Assembly: GCA_905221605.1 (NCBI GenBank) | Contig: CAJNDS010002664.1 | Span: forward strand, 1-62,000 | Reading direction: 5' to 3' | Origin: Symbiodinium natans | Lineage: Eukaryota > Sar > Dinophyceae > Suessiales > Symbiodiniaceae | Length of the DNA stretch: 62,000 bases | Part shown: piece by piece, positions 11,040 to 22,200 of the stretch | How the letters are laid out: every line of letters begins with the position of its first letter | Numbering within the stretch: position 1 is the stretch's first letter | Notes under the pieces: generated by a model | What the model was told of the DNA's origin: nothing | The model's database searches: none | Seen by the model: the letters and a program-made list of their open reading frames with translations, nothing else | Translations under genes and position numbers: made by a program

Positions 11040-11780
11040 GTGGATCTTCCAGGTGGGATTGCCCGGAAGTATCACGGCATATGCTTGGACACATGGGCTG
11101 AGGTTCGCGTGACACTCACGAACATCTTTGTCCTGGGCGACCTACGGGATGTCTCGCCCACTATGCATTGCGTTACCCACTGTGCGTTACATGATGGCCT
11201 AGCTGTGGCAAGCGATCTCTACAACGCAAGACCTGACATGGCATTTCACCGAGCAACCAGGCTAGACAGGGTTACCCGTTTCTTATTGGCCTGTGAGAGG
11301 AAGGACTACGACAAGCTCAAGCCTGGACTCGACAAGTTCAATGCGATTCACTGTCCTGGCTTCGAGCCCGTCATGGAGATCAAAGATTTGCAAAAGCAGT
11401 TGGACAAAGGTGGTTATGTCGATATGAGGCGTTGCGTGCAGAGAATGCTGAGTTGAAGGAGAAGCTCACGCAACAGGCTCAGAAAGATCCAATCGAGGAG
11501 GCTGCTCGCAGAGAATGCTGAGCCGAAGGAGAAGCTCACGCAACAGGCCCAAAAAGATCCAATCGAAGATGTTGCCGATGCCAAGGACCACCAACTAGAA
11601 TCCGAGCTCAGCCTGGCAGCAACAATGGTCGAAGATCTCACAGCGAAGAATGCGAAGCATCGCGAGGACGTCAAGGATCTCGCAGCCATTCGATGTCAGA
11701 AGTGCCAGGCGAAGATACGGATTGTTCTATGTACAGACATCATGATGGTTGTGGTGTGCAAGTGTGACTCGAAGTTGTAG
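11040..11780 (+). CDS. uncharacterised plus-strand ORF between inverted repeats, with a frame-breaking 70-bp duplication
   Basis: The frame opening MDLPGGIARKYHGI runs 138 codons without an intron, unusual in this window, through ASDLYNARPDMAFHRATRLD and KQLDKGGYVDM. At about 11440 it enters a 70-bp unit (RENAELKEKLTQQAQKDPIE) that is repeated once. Since 70 is not a multiple of 3, the frame shifts at the second copy. The second copy then stays open in its own frame to SLAATMVEDLTAKNAKHRED and RCQKCQAKIRI, with paired cysteines near the end and a TAG. Coiled-coil plus C-x2-C is all that can be seen; no family recognised. Lack of introns and flanking inverted repeats suggest a mobile unit or retrocopy. 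Confidence 0.4.
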
Positions 11781-11970
11781 ACATGAACACTTTTGTTGCG
11801 TGAAGGCTTCGACAAGTCAGATAAGGCCCAGTTTCACAAGAAAGCCAAGTTGATTCATGGCCGCTCCATCGACTTCACGTCATGGCCATGACTGTACACT
11901 GGTACAGAATTGCGAGGTTCAGATTTCGGATACCTTTTCCTCTCCTATTCAAGCGGCCTGGGATGGAGGC

Positions 11971-12088
11971 GTACTTGACACGTGTTGTGACATCTGTGTC
12001 GAATCTGTGTCTCCCAAGCATACTGCGACGGATACTGGCAGACCTGCAATCTTAGGCAAGGTATGCATGCTTGTCGAATCCTCAGCCA
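11971..12088 (+). repeat. right arm of the long inverted repeat
   Basis: Inverted partner of 10466-10572. It carries an extra GATTCGACACA-type 11-bp insertion between the two ACACAG motifs, which shifts the frame relative to the other arm. The arms are separated by about 1.4 kb. Confidence 0.85.
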
Positions 12089-12149
12089 TCTCGAAGAACC
12101 CTACTAATCAAGCTAAGTTTGGCCGCGCGGGAGCTGCGGCCATGGAGCG

Positions 12150-13450
12150 ATAAAAAAAGAACATCCCAACATCCCTACATGCTGTGTAGCACAGTGCTCT
12201 CCTGCCTTGTTCATGCCGTTTGCAGCGTACAACCCACAGCTTTTGTGGCGATGTAGGCCCGGGACCTGGATTGTGTTGAAAGCATGCTAAACAAAAAGCT
12301 GCCCTGTGGCCGTGTTTCTCTGCAATGTCCGCCCGCCGGCGTTGATGCAGGCATTGCAGGCGCAGGGTGCTCAACAGGTTGCGAGACTCTTCCGCAATTA
12401 AAGTGGTTGCTGCTGCTTCTTTTTTCCCCAGTACTGTTTGCAAGATGGAACAGCAAGGGCTCCTCTAACAGCGAACTCAACAGTCCGACATGGACAGCAG
12501 GCTCGCCAGCATAGCGTCAAACGGATGCTTTGTCCGTTCATCAATGGCCTGTCGTGACTCGTCCTCTTCTCATCGCATCTCAGACATGCGAAGACTGTAC
12601 GGCAGGAAGACCGTGTAGGCACATGATGGCACATCAAGCGGTCAACGCTTTAGGTCTGTGCGAAGTTCGCCACCGGCACGTCTGACGAACTAAGATCTGC
12701 TCGTGGAGGGTTCGGCTCAGGCATGTTCAGGCGCTCGTCAAACCACAGGCCATGCTGTGATAGCTGTGAGATGCTGTGAGCAATGATCGATGCTCACATG
12801 TCCGGCAGTCCCAGGCAGGGCATGCAAATCGCAGCGTGCCCAATTCAGGCTGGCTGGTGCAGCTTCCTGAGAAACTAGTCCAATGCCGAGTACACTCGGA
12901 AGCAATCCCCATCTCTCAAAGCATCGCCCGAAGGGAAGCGTAGCTCTGCCAGCACTTTCTTGCACACGGCCTGCCCGGGCCTGGCACGTTAAAGAAATGT
13001 CAAGCATGCCCCGGCTAAGCACATTGCGAAAGCAAGCCCTCAACGTCCCAAAAAACGCATCAGCATGCCCCAGAATGCTTCAGCATACCCATCAGTACAC
13101 AGCGGATTGCCAGGTTTGAGCCTGCCATGGGTGTGCACAAGGGTAAGGGTCTCCTTCGGATGGAAGCGCTCCAGCGAAAGCGTGCCCCACCTCATCTGCA
13201 ACACATGCCAACATGAGTTTCAGCCGTATGTGCGGCAGTACAGCGTAGTACAGCACAGTCCGCGCCAGGCGAGCCCGCTGGAATCTACAACGACTTCCTT
13301 CTTTCACTAAGCACGGTGTTAAGCGTTAGAGCCGCATGACACCTGTCGGCAAACCAAACGTCGAGGGGCTCGGGCCCAGAACCAAAACGAACATTGAGCT
13401 TGTGAGTACTTTGCCAGTAGCAACTCAGTAGTGTCCACTTCGTGTTCACA
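12150..13450. other. no supported gene
   Basis: Short open frames only; none combined plausible splice sites with protein-like composition on either strand. Confidence 0.4.
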
Positions 13451-13559
13451 GAGCGATGCTAGAGAACCCCGCCACCCCGCTTCATGCCGCTCCCTTTCGC
13501 ACATGCTGTGAAACTAAAGACTTCTGCAAAACTTCTACAAGTATGCTCTAAGTACACAG

Positions 13560-13800
13560 CAGGCTCTGAGCTGCGGGCATGAGCATCGTCAGCCGTTGGC
13601 GCAGGTCGTAGAGGGGGTTGTACCGGGGCGGCGGCGGCGCCGCCTCCTCCGAAGAAGGGCACGGCGTGGCGGTGACGTGACGTAAGACTCTCTCGTTCTG
13701 CTTCCTGTCTTCCAAGTTTCCACCAAGCGTCGGCAACCTCCATAAGGATCCGCTGTGCGTCTTCCTGCGCGCATGCGGCATGGGGGGGGGCCACTCTTCC
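13560..13800 (-). CDS. two probable exons, unknown protein
   Basis: One minus-strand frame reads QEDAQRILMEVADAWWKLG at about 13720-13780. A second reads PPPRYNPLYDLRQRLTMLMP at about 13560-13640, preceded by a proline run. The two frames differ, as expected across an intron, and both favour G/C third positions. No family was recognised; the first is a clean amphipathic helix. Confidence 0.45.
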
Positions 13801-14214
13801 ATCGGTTTCCTTGCCGTTAAATGTTCAGCGTGACTTTGTGGCGCTGCAAAGTAAGGGGCTGCATCTTGCTCGATTCTTGTTCGTCGATGTGCTCTGTTGC
13901 AACGCTTGCCTCGCCGCCTCGATCATGGACTTGCGCAAAACTCCCGTGAGTCACGGGTGTTTGCGAAGATTCGTTGGTTGTTGTCTTGCTCCTGATCCTC
14001 GGCTTCAACCTCGTTGTGGTGCTGGCCGTCTTGCCCAGATGTCGCAAGTCAACACGTCTCACTCGTTTTTTTTGGCTCTTCTTCGCAGGGAATGTTCTGA
14101 ATTTTACATTAAGTAACTTACTTCAATCGTTATCCTTTCAGGGATGCGCAAAGCTCGGCAACTTTGGAAGGTTATCAAAGATCGATTCTTGGATCCCTCA
14201 GATATCAGCTCACT

Positions 14215-14375
14215 GTGAAGGAAGGAGTCCGAAAGAAAGTGTCTCAAAGAACCCAACATCCCTCAGAGCATGGTCCCATAGATCGCCCACCGTGGCATTC
14301 AGTGCGATGTCCACTGGGCCCCGCCAGGGGAAGTCCCGCCATCCCTCCGCCGCCAGCTCAAAGTAGAGTGACACC
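14215..14375 (-). CDS. probable exon, unknown protein
   Basis: The minus strand reads SLYFELAAEGWRDFPWRGPV and then DIALNATVGDLWDHALRDVG. The composition is protein-like, with no low-complexity sequence, and it ends near a GT. It could belong to the ubiquitin-like gene just upstream (same strand, 0.7 kb), but the TTC/GAA microsatellite lies between. The ALNATVGDLWDHAL part resembles a ubiquitin-fold second strand and helix, which is only suggestive. Confidence 0.5.
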
Positions 14376-14415
14376 TCTCCGCACGGAAAAGCACTCAGCG
14401 ACACCCATGCGAGGT

Positions 14416-14585
14416 CACCTCTTCTTCTTCTTCTTCGTCGTCTTCTTCGTCTTCTTCTTCTTCTTCTTCTTCTTCTTCTTCTTCTTCTTCTTCTTCTTCT
14501 TCTTCTTCTTCTTCTTCTTCTTCTTCTTCTTCTTCTTCTTCTTCTTCTTCTTCTTCTTCTTCTTCTTCTTCTTCCTCGTCTTCTT
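14416..14585. repeat. TTC/GAA trinucleotide microsatellite, about 165 bp
   Basis: Nearly perfect (TTC)n on the plus strand with a few TCG/CTC interruptions at the ends. It gives spurious poly-Phe (plus) and poly-Lys or poly-Arg (minus) frames. Confidence 0.98.
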
Positions 14586-14944
14586 AAAGGGCCTAAGGGG
14601 CAAGCTCCCCGCACTCGATCCAGCCCCCAGCAACCAAAGGCGTGTGAGTTCCTTGTCACTATACTTTTCCCAAGCTTGGGGAGTCCAGGTATGATTTTGA
14701 CGTCTTCGACTATATTCGTCCACCCTCAAATAATCTTAACCTTAAAAGGTCACTCATGAAAGGTTGGCGCTCCGAGTGGCACTCCCGAGACCTTTCAATC
14801 TATGAGTCTCAGAGACTGTGGATCTTGCATGATCTTGCCTTGGGTTGCTCTACGATGTCACTTGTAGTCGTATTCCCCCGTGCTAAGCTACAGTGCCCCC
14901 GCCAGATATGTCTATGAAAGGCTTTCCTGCGGATCGGCTCTCAC

Positions 14945-15590
14945 CTGCAGAACTGGCAGGGCAGCGGTGGCAGGCAGTGTCTCTCTCATTTTCTCTGGGC
15001 TGTGCACTGTGCACCGCAGCCTGATCCGACGAAGCCGACGGCGCGGTGGCGCGAGCAAAGTGCGTGGATGCGGGCAAAGCTCGGCTCAGGGGCGAGGTTT
15101 TCACGCAGAGAAGCCGGGAGGCCTCGTGGATCCCAAGCTCTTCCAGGCTTTTTTCCCAGTCGTCCGCCGAGAAGCTCCGCGAATCCAGGGTCAGCACCAG
15201 ATGCTTTGGTGGGTAGTCGAGTTGCTTTCCGAGCTGAAGGAGCAAGTCCTCCAAACTCCTACGGGCACAGGAGAAACAGCTTCCACATACCTCCACAATT
15301 CTCCCACCAAAGCCGTCTAGGCCTGCCAGTTGAAAAGCAACTCGCACCGAGTTTTGCAAGCCCCGCCTGCGACCCGTGACACTGCGCAGTGTCACGCCTC
15401 CAAGGAGCATGCATGAGCATACCCGCACTTCACATGCAACAAGCAGAATTCAGCATGATGATGCAAGATGCGTACAGCTTGGACAGCCCCCAACACACCC
15501 CCAACACACCCCCACATTCCAACACCAGCCTGGGAGTGTGAGCACCATTTCCGAACCGTCGACGAAGCCCACTTGCAAGGCCAAGGGGCG
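14945..15590 (-). CDS. ubiquitin-like domain protein (partial, 2-3 exons)
   Basis: Two minus-strand exons join in phase into a whole ubiquitin fold. Exon 15526-15590 reads LALQVGFVDGSEMVLTLPG (strands b1-b2) and ends at TG|GTGTTG. Exon 15105-15258 follows CCCGTAG|G and reads SLEDLLLQLGKQLDYPPKHL (helix), VLTLDSRSF (b3) and SLEELGIHEASRLLC (3-10 turn and b5), with a GT donor. The spacing matches ubiquitin residues 1-70, including the L..LGI...S.L end. A third exon at about 14945-15000 (MRETLPATAALPVLQ, then GTGAGAG) may follow. There is no GG processing site in view, so it is likely a domain of a larger adaptor. Upstream, the frame runs into an Ala-Gly-Asp minisatellite. Confidence 0.75.
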
Positions 15591-15595
15591 CTCGG

Positions 15596-15656
15596 CATCG
15601 CCCGCATCGCCCGCATTGCCCGCATTGCCCGCGTCGCCCGCATCCACCCCATTCTC
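15596..15656. repeat. 9/12-bp minisatellite (CGCCCGCATTG-type)
   Basis: About five to six imperfect copies of CATCGCCCG / CATTGCCCG sit directly 5' of the first ubiquitin-like exon on the coding strand. Confidence 0.85.
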
Positions 15657-15717
15657 CACAGAGGCCCTGGAAGCTTTGGACCAACGGCCCACCACGGAGC
15701 CCATGGAACCCATAAGG

Positions 15718-15766
15718 CAGCGATGGCAGCGATGGCAGCGATGGCAGCGATGGCAGCGATGCGCTT
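15718..15766. repeat. 9-bp minisatellite (CAGCGATGG)n
   Basis: Five near-perfect copies. No function inferred. Confidence 0.9.
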
Positions 15767-15892
15767 CTATTGGCTCTGCTCGATCTGTTTGAGCTACGTG
15801 GAGGAGCGGTCAAGCGGTCAAGCATTCAGCTCGCAGCCGGAGGAAACGCCACCGTAAAGAGCGGCTCATACACACTCAGATGTTAAACCCGT

Positions 15893-16045
15893 CACACCGG
15901 GAGCACTGGGAGCACTGCTTCTTCAGCACCAGCTTGCCAACCACATCGCCATTACTCCTTGAGACGGCGTCTGAGACCTGCTCTGAACTTTCCGAGGTAC
16001 TGGAGGCACTGCTGTCACTCTTGCATTCGGATCCCTCTTGGGTGA
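15893..16045 (-). CDS. probable exon, Ser-rich segment plus CxxC
   Basis: The minus strand reads GSECKSDSSASSTSESSEQV, then VVGKLVLKKQCSQCSRCDG, with a GT donor after GACGG. The acidic Ser-rich linker followed by a basic strand and C-x2-C-x2-C could be a small zinc site. No family recognised. Confidence 0.4.
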
Positions 16046-16049
16046 AGGC

Positions 16050-17100
16050 TAGGAACCCCAGCCCACACATGTCAATCAACCTCCTTCCCTTTGTGGACCA
16101 TCAGAGCTCGTACCACAACCTGTGTCAACCAATGCCAATCAAATTGCCAACAGCACACTCTTCAGGACCTTGTTGCAACGGCGCAAGCAAGCTGCTGGGT
16201 ATCACCTGCGAGGCAGGTTTTTTCAGCTCGTCGTGGCAGAGCAAACCCTGACAAAACACTGGTACATTCTTGTACAGAATTCTCAACATCCCTGAGCTGC
16301 ATCTACGCTTTTCGTCTTCTCCCGCTGCCGCACAACCCCAAGGCGCAGCGGAGGGTCCCCTGGGAGTGGCCAGGGACGCTGTGAGTCGATGACTCTGCAG
16401 TGGGATTCAGTCTAGATGTAAAGCGTTCCAGAACTCTAGAATCGAGAAGTGCTCAACACTTTTGGAAGTGGTCGAGCGAGATTCGCATGTTTGTTGGTAG
16501 TTTGTTGTTTGTTGCCACCGCAGTGCATCCGCCGGCTATGTACAACTCTTGATCCCCTTTTCCACTGTGACCACGGGCTGGGACCACTGACGTCTTGCAG
16601 GGTGCAGCCCAAAGCAGCCCGTGCGACATCCATCGTTCAGTACAGCCACAGCTTCTTGATGCTACTTTAGGCAGCAATCGGCAGCAATAGGGCCATGCGG
16701 CCCATGTTGTGCAGCTCCGTGCTGCTCCTCTGTGCCCTCTTCTGCTCAGAGCCAGGGCTGCCAACCTTGCAAGTCTTTGATCCAAGCTGTGCAACATACC
16801 GCAGTGCAACAAACACCGCCAACAAACACCGCCGTGCAACATACCGCCGTGCAACATACCGCCCCATAATCAAAAGCTTCTGTCGAGATTGCTCACAGGC
16901 GCCGGCCTACGTACATCTGACTGAGATTGCGCTTGCACATGGCGGCCTGCACACACGAGAATGCAGCAGTCGCTGCGCGATTGAACGATTGAATCCCAGA
17001 CATTCCCAGACCTACCCCGCCTTGATCAGCTCGTCCACCTGTCCCTGCACTGAGAGGCCGGCACCACGGTCACGGCCTTAAGGGGAAGGAACTCCGAAAC
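16050..17100. other. no supported gene; possible 3' flank of the kinase gene
   Basis: Only weak frames occur. A short repeated ATACCGCCGTGCAACA block lies near 16797-16866. A minus-strand string ending HNMGRMALLLPIAA then TGA near 16680 was weighed as a FATC end and not accepted. Confidence 0.35.
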
Positions 17101-17129
17101 TCGCAAGATTCCCAAAAGGTCGGATTTTG

Positions 17130-19283
17130 TCAAAGGGTGTCAAAGAAAACGGGCAGCAACTGTGAGATTGCACCCGCCTTGGCCAGTTTTCTGAGATGCG
17201 CGCCCAGCAAACTCCGCAAACGCTCGTCTTTCGATAGAACCGATTCACGAACGTCCTGGCTACTCGGCCCAAGCAGACACGCAGAACGCAGAGACCCGTC
17301 ATAATCACTCCATTCAGCCAGTCATCGATGATCGATGGCACAAAGCGGCTCCACTCAGGTCTCGGCGCGCCCACGGGGTGGCACCAGAGCGCCAACATTC
17401 AACATCCCATTCCTGAGGCTCTCCGTCGAAGCTCCCATCCCCCACTCATCGCCTTCAAGTTCCAAACTCTGAGCTTCTGGCAGCTTCTTCTCCACGTCGC
17501 CGATAGTATCGCGTGCTGTTTGCACCTAAGCTCAACACTCTCGCGAATGGATGGATGGGCTCTTGAACTCTTGGCATGCTTGATAACTGGGCAGCTACTG
17601 GGTACGCCGGCTCGGTGTTCAACAGAGGTCCCCTTGCGAGTGATCTCCAGGAGCGGATCGGCCACGAAGACCTCTTTCCATCGTCTTGAGTCTCTGAGCT
17701 TCAGAAGCAGCAGTTCTTAAAGTCAAGAGCTGTCAAATGCTACTGCAAGGTGCGGTAACTGAATAAAATTCAGCAACCGTGTAGCACCGACTCGAGGGGC
17801 CGGCGTGCAGAACGGAGAGCAGCGTCTGCGTGTTGCCGCGGTCTCGGAGCACCTGAAGCTCACTTTCATGCAAAACACAAGCAATTCTTGTGAAACTGTA
17901 CAAGACATACTATGTAAATGAAGTGTATATATATATATATACATATTGTTACCCCAAGAGAAACAAACAAACACCCTGAGTGTGATTAAAGCGTGGTGGG
18001 CTTGGAGGAGGGACGACGGGATCGCCATCCTTCATTCACCTTACTCAGGGTTCAGGATCGTTTAGGCCTAGACCAATACAGTTTCGACATTGATGCTTGA
18101 GGAAATTGATACTATTGTTTCAGTCGCTAGGGAAAGTGCAAGGTTGTGGAGTAGAGCGTCAGCCTCATCTTCAACGAAGAAGGCTTCCAGGACTGTCACG
18201 CGAAGAGTGATTACTTCTAGTTTCAGCCGCAAATAAGTAGGGTTGACAGGAATGGGGCTTGGGCCTAAAATTAAGGATCACGAAACATGATGATTCCTCA
18301 ACAGTATGTGTTGAAAGTAGGGGAATAGGGTCTGGGCTTACGCGAAATTTCTTTGGGGGAATAGAGTATGGGCTTAGCGAAATGCATCTAGTGGCGAAGA
18401 AAATGCAAGGTTTTGGCCAAGGCTTCAACATGAGCCTTCAACACTTTGGGTTTACAGCAAGAGGGCTTAGGCGAACATAGGAAGAGGGTATCAGCCAAAA
18501 TTGTCAACGAATAGGGTTAAGCGAAATTTCTTTAGTGGCGAAAGAATAAGAATGGACTAGGCTTCAAGTTCAAACCTTCAACAAGTAGGCCTAAACAGAC
18601 TGGGCACACTCCGCAGGCACCCGAAGCATGACTATTCCCAAACATTACTCCTTTGCAAGCATTTGGGAATAGGGTCTGTGTCAAACTTTAAACGAACTAT
18701 CAGCAGTTGGGTTTTCTTCATGTTTAGTGGAACTCTTGAGGGTGTCCGCTAAGGGCCTGCTTGCAGAACTTCCGGGTGGGGAGACGGTGTGAGTGGGCTA
18801 CCATCAACGTCCTCACACTGTCCTTACAGGGTATAAAGGGGGGGGGGGGGGGAGCAGCGACACTTTGATGTATATGCATGTCATATATGCTGTGCGGCTA
18901 TACCCGGCATGGCGCAGGTGACTATGAGGCGTTGCTAGGCGTAAGAAGTCTACTACCATGAAAGGTTTGTGGTTTCTTGGGAGTCACAGGGTGCCTCCAT
19001 GGTCACTTCGCAGCACTGCCGGAAGGTGCCTTCGACTCCAGTGATGCCCATCGCCTGGAGCTCGGGGAGCTTGTCGTCAACGTGTGTGAGCGACGCGTGA
19101 ATAATATGTGTGTGAGCGTGAGAACGAGTGAACGTGCAACATCGTGCAACACACCTAACCTAACCTTCGCGTATTGCGCGTGTCATGCGCCAAATTGCAT
19201 GAAAGCCGAGCCGGGCCAAGGAACTGCCACGCAGTTTTGCGTCAGGCGGAAAGGGACCATCTCGGGCCTCTCGAGCAGCATGC
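17130..19283 (-). CDS. ATR: ATR exons: activation segment end and C-lobe tail
   Basis: Exon 19231-19283 reads MLLERPEMVPFRLTQNC (GT donor). Exon 18995-19060 reads LQAMGITGVEGTFRQCCEVT then ME (GC). Exon 17805-17852 reads VLRDRGNTQTLLSVLH (GC). Exon 17624-17671 reads VFVADPLLEITRKGTS (GT). Together they follow the ATR order 'VPFRLTQN..MGITG.EG.FR..CE.T...LR....L.SVL..F..DPL.E'. Exon 17382-17525 reads VQTARDTIGDVEKKL then GDEWGMGASTESLRN and corresponds to the helix before FATC. The last exon, 17130-17255, reads DVRESVLSKDERLRSLLGAH and LRKLAKAGAISQLLPVF, then stops. That final exon is a clean AG|G open exon, but it lacks the Y/W-x-G-W-x-P end of FATC. Confidence 0.85.
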
Positions 19284-22200
19284 CTGCCAGGAGACTCTCG
19301 GAATGTTTCCGAAGAGCACAGGGCAGTCATGGAGTCACCGGCAATCGAAGTCTCAGTCTGAGCTTGCAAACTCGTTGGAAGAGAAAGAGCTCTCTGCCTT
19401 TGCCAAAGAGGCAATCGAAGTCCACGTGAACCATCCTTCAAGAAGCACTATAGTACAGCGATCAACGCAACTGAACAATGCGAAGTTGTGCTCATAAGAG
19501 CCCGAAACGCGCTACTCTAATCGTGTGGAACAGATGTAAGAAGCTGCTTGCGCCGGGTTGGACATGGGCATTCCGCCTCCCCGATTCTGTGTCGATGAGA
19601 ATGTTCTCGCCATGGCGATCTCCCAAGCCCACGAGGTAGCCCAGCATGCACCACAGCGCCTCTCACAACGCAGGGCGCTCTTTGTTTGCAACAGATTTCA
19701 TACAAATCGTCGCCTCACACGATCTACGTTGTTTTTCTTCTCTTGTAGCTAGCTCTCTTCGGTTTGCGATTCCAGTTGCTTCTTGAGGCTAGGAAAACAC
19801 CAAAACTTGCAGTGCTTCCCATGGTCTCTAAAGTGTGCTGGCAGCAAGGTTGCAGAAAAGCTTATGTTGGCTGCCTGGTCTCTGCAAACGGAATGCATCT
19901 TTGGATACTGCCTAGGGCCTAAGTGTTGTGAATAGGAACGGCGTCCATTCCAGTGCTTCAGCCACGTCTGCAGTTAAGTTCAACTTTCTTAACTGCTGGA
20001 GGTGTGTTTCATCAGCTAACCAAAGCTATCGGACCTGATGCACGAAAAACACCCTCCAGTTGCATAACGATATACAGAGTACCCTTGCAAATATGGGCCC
20101 ACAGTTGTACTAGAATTCAAGTTATTCAACCAGAACTTCCACCTCTACCTATAGTAACTGAACTGGCGAGAACGGTCTTCCGAATGCAGTGCCCATTGTT
20201 AATTATGGATGGTGGAACTAGCAGCTAGCAGCGATTAAACGAATTACGTTGACGAAAGTACTTAGATATGTTTCACGTATCCAATAGGTTTGGGAGCGAA
20301 CATAATTAGGGGTCAAGCCTACTAGCTATACTCATTGCTTGAATGAGGAGCATGGCCTGTCGTAAACGAACAAAGACTGTATATGATAATATGGCTAACA
20401 AGTGAACCGAATTATTCAAATGTACTCGCTTCAGGTTCCAACGCCGGGTCTCTGAGGAGGGCGGGGTTCCGTCACTGTCTGTCCTCAACTTCCACGTCCG
20501 AGCTCTCAACCTAAACGGGATTGTGGTCGGGTCTGTCTTCCTCGTAGCCTGCCAGCAGCTGTAGCCCTCAAGTTTTTCGGTGTTTTTGCCTCCGTGTAAG
20601 TATACAATTTTAAGAGCGTTCTGGATTCACTCTTCTCTTCAGGCGGCTAGAGAAAACATCGAAATATCCGAGAGGATACAGGGTCTGGAGGACCTTAGGT
20701 CCAAGGATTTGGAGAACTTGGTGGCTTAACACTTTTCTAGTTTTCTTCAGCTGGCTCGGAGAAGTTGCAGCCACGCCACACCTCCCATTCCACGCATCCA
20801 CCATTGCCAGAAGACGATCATGGGATGTGCACATAAATAATCCATACATGCGTAGTATGTATCTAATATCTATTCTCATGTTCTTTTATTGGCCTCTCGT
20901 GCTTTCTTCTTGCTTTGCGGGGAGCACGAGGCCAGAGTGGCCTGCGATTGGCTGAAGAGGCTCCGCTTGGCCAACCACACGGAGGGGTCGCCGGAGCGGG
21001 CGAACCACCTCTCTGAGAAGGAAAGCAGAGAGAAGAAGAAATGTTTAGAGCAGAAATTAGAGAGCAGAGAGCTCTCCTTGCTCTTGTCTACACGTTCCCC
21101 CCCCCCCCCCCGTTTTTTGGGGAAGGCTCTAGCTTGGGGGATCTCTCGCACCCTCACTGATACTTCGATCCTATGTGCGGAAGACAGCCATGCCTGTGCA
21201 GTATCGGAGGATTCCGCGGCAGCACCTGCCGAGTGAAGGTCTCATAGATGTCCTGCGGACCATAAGCATTGCGGTTTTTGGTGCACACATCATGGCCTTT
21301 CTTTGCTCCCCCTGTTGAAGCGTCCTTACTCCGATCGAAGAGCTCCTTCACCTCGTTCAGGCTTTGTCGCGGGTTCTTTCTGCCCTTCCAGAGATCATCG
21401 ATGACGTGACCTAAGTGCACTGCAGCAGCTGCACAGCAGCTGATGTTCAAATTGTTCCTGCGCTCGAGGAACGGATCGGAGCCGAGTCCCTGACGCAAGC
21501 CTTTGGTGTTCGGAACCCACTCAATGAGTCCGCACTTCTCTGACAGGATCACCACCTGCCAGCCGTCACTACCACTCAAGGCACATGGAGCCATCATGGA
21601 GCCGACCAGCGGTCGAAAAAAATGCGCCTGGAAGGTGCGGACCTCCAGGTTGCGCCGGTTGGCATCCTGTAGAGGCGGAGCTGAAAGAAAAGTTTCACCA
21701 AGTGTGTGTTTTAAGCCTCTCCCAGATGCGGCCAAGCAGCGGGGCTCTTGGCCAGGAGCTGGTTGACCATCGCCGCAAACTCCATCAAGCGGGAGTCCTC
21801 TCGAGCATGGCCCTACAAACTTCAAACCCCCAAAAAGCCCGTCACAAAACATCCAGCCCGAAAATGGAAAGCCCCTTCTCTACCGAATTGCCCACAATTG
21901 GGAGAAAAAAACTCCCAAGCGCAGAATGCGAAGCGAACCACTGCAAGCCCTGCCTTGCGCAGGTCGCCGCGCTTCTCCGCTTTGCAAAGGAAGGGGTACT
22001 GGAGCCCGTCGCTGCCAAGGAAGGTCAGCTTCTTGGGCTTCTCCTGATGACATGTGGTGTGATCCGTGGTGGCATGTTGCGTGATCCAAAAGTCAGGGCC
22101 TTTGAACAAGAGGGCGAGCTTGCGCGGGAGGGGCGCGGGAAAGACCATTCCAAAAAGGATCCTCTCTGAAGATCCCTCCGCATGTGCCTTGGAGCGGAAG

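Noticed and set aside
14416-14585. Long poly-Phe, poly-Lys and poly-Arg open frames
   Set aside because: Created by the TTC/GAA trinucleotide repeat; no conserved sequence inside the run.
16667-16873. A FATC-like end (HNMGRMALLLPIAA then stop) for the ATR gene
   Set aside because: It lacks the G-W-x-P core and has no phase-compatible acceptor linking it to the kinase tail.
21307-21852. A single continuous 232-codon minus-strand protein covering several ATR pieces
   Set aside because: The uninterrupted frame mixes exon and intron sequence; the intron parts match nothing, and splicing at GC/GA donors gives the continuous kinase alignment.
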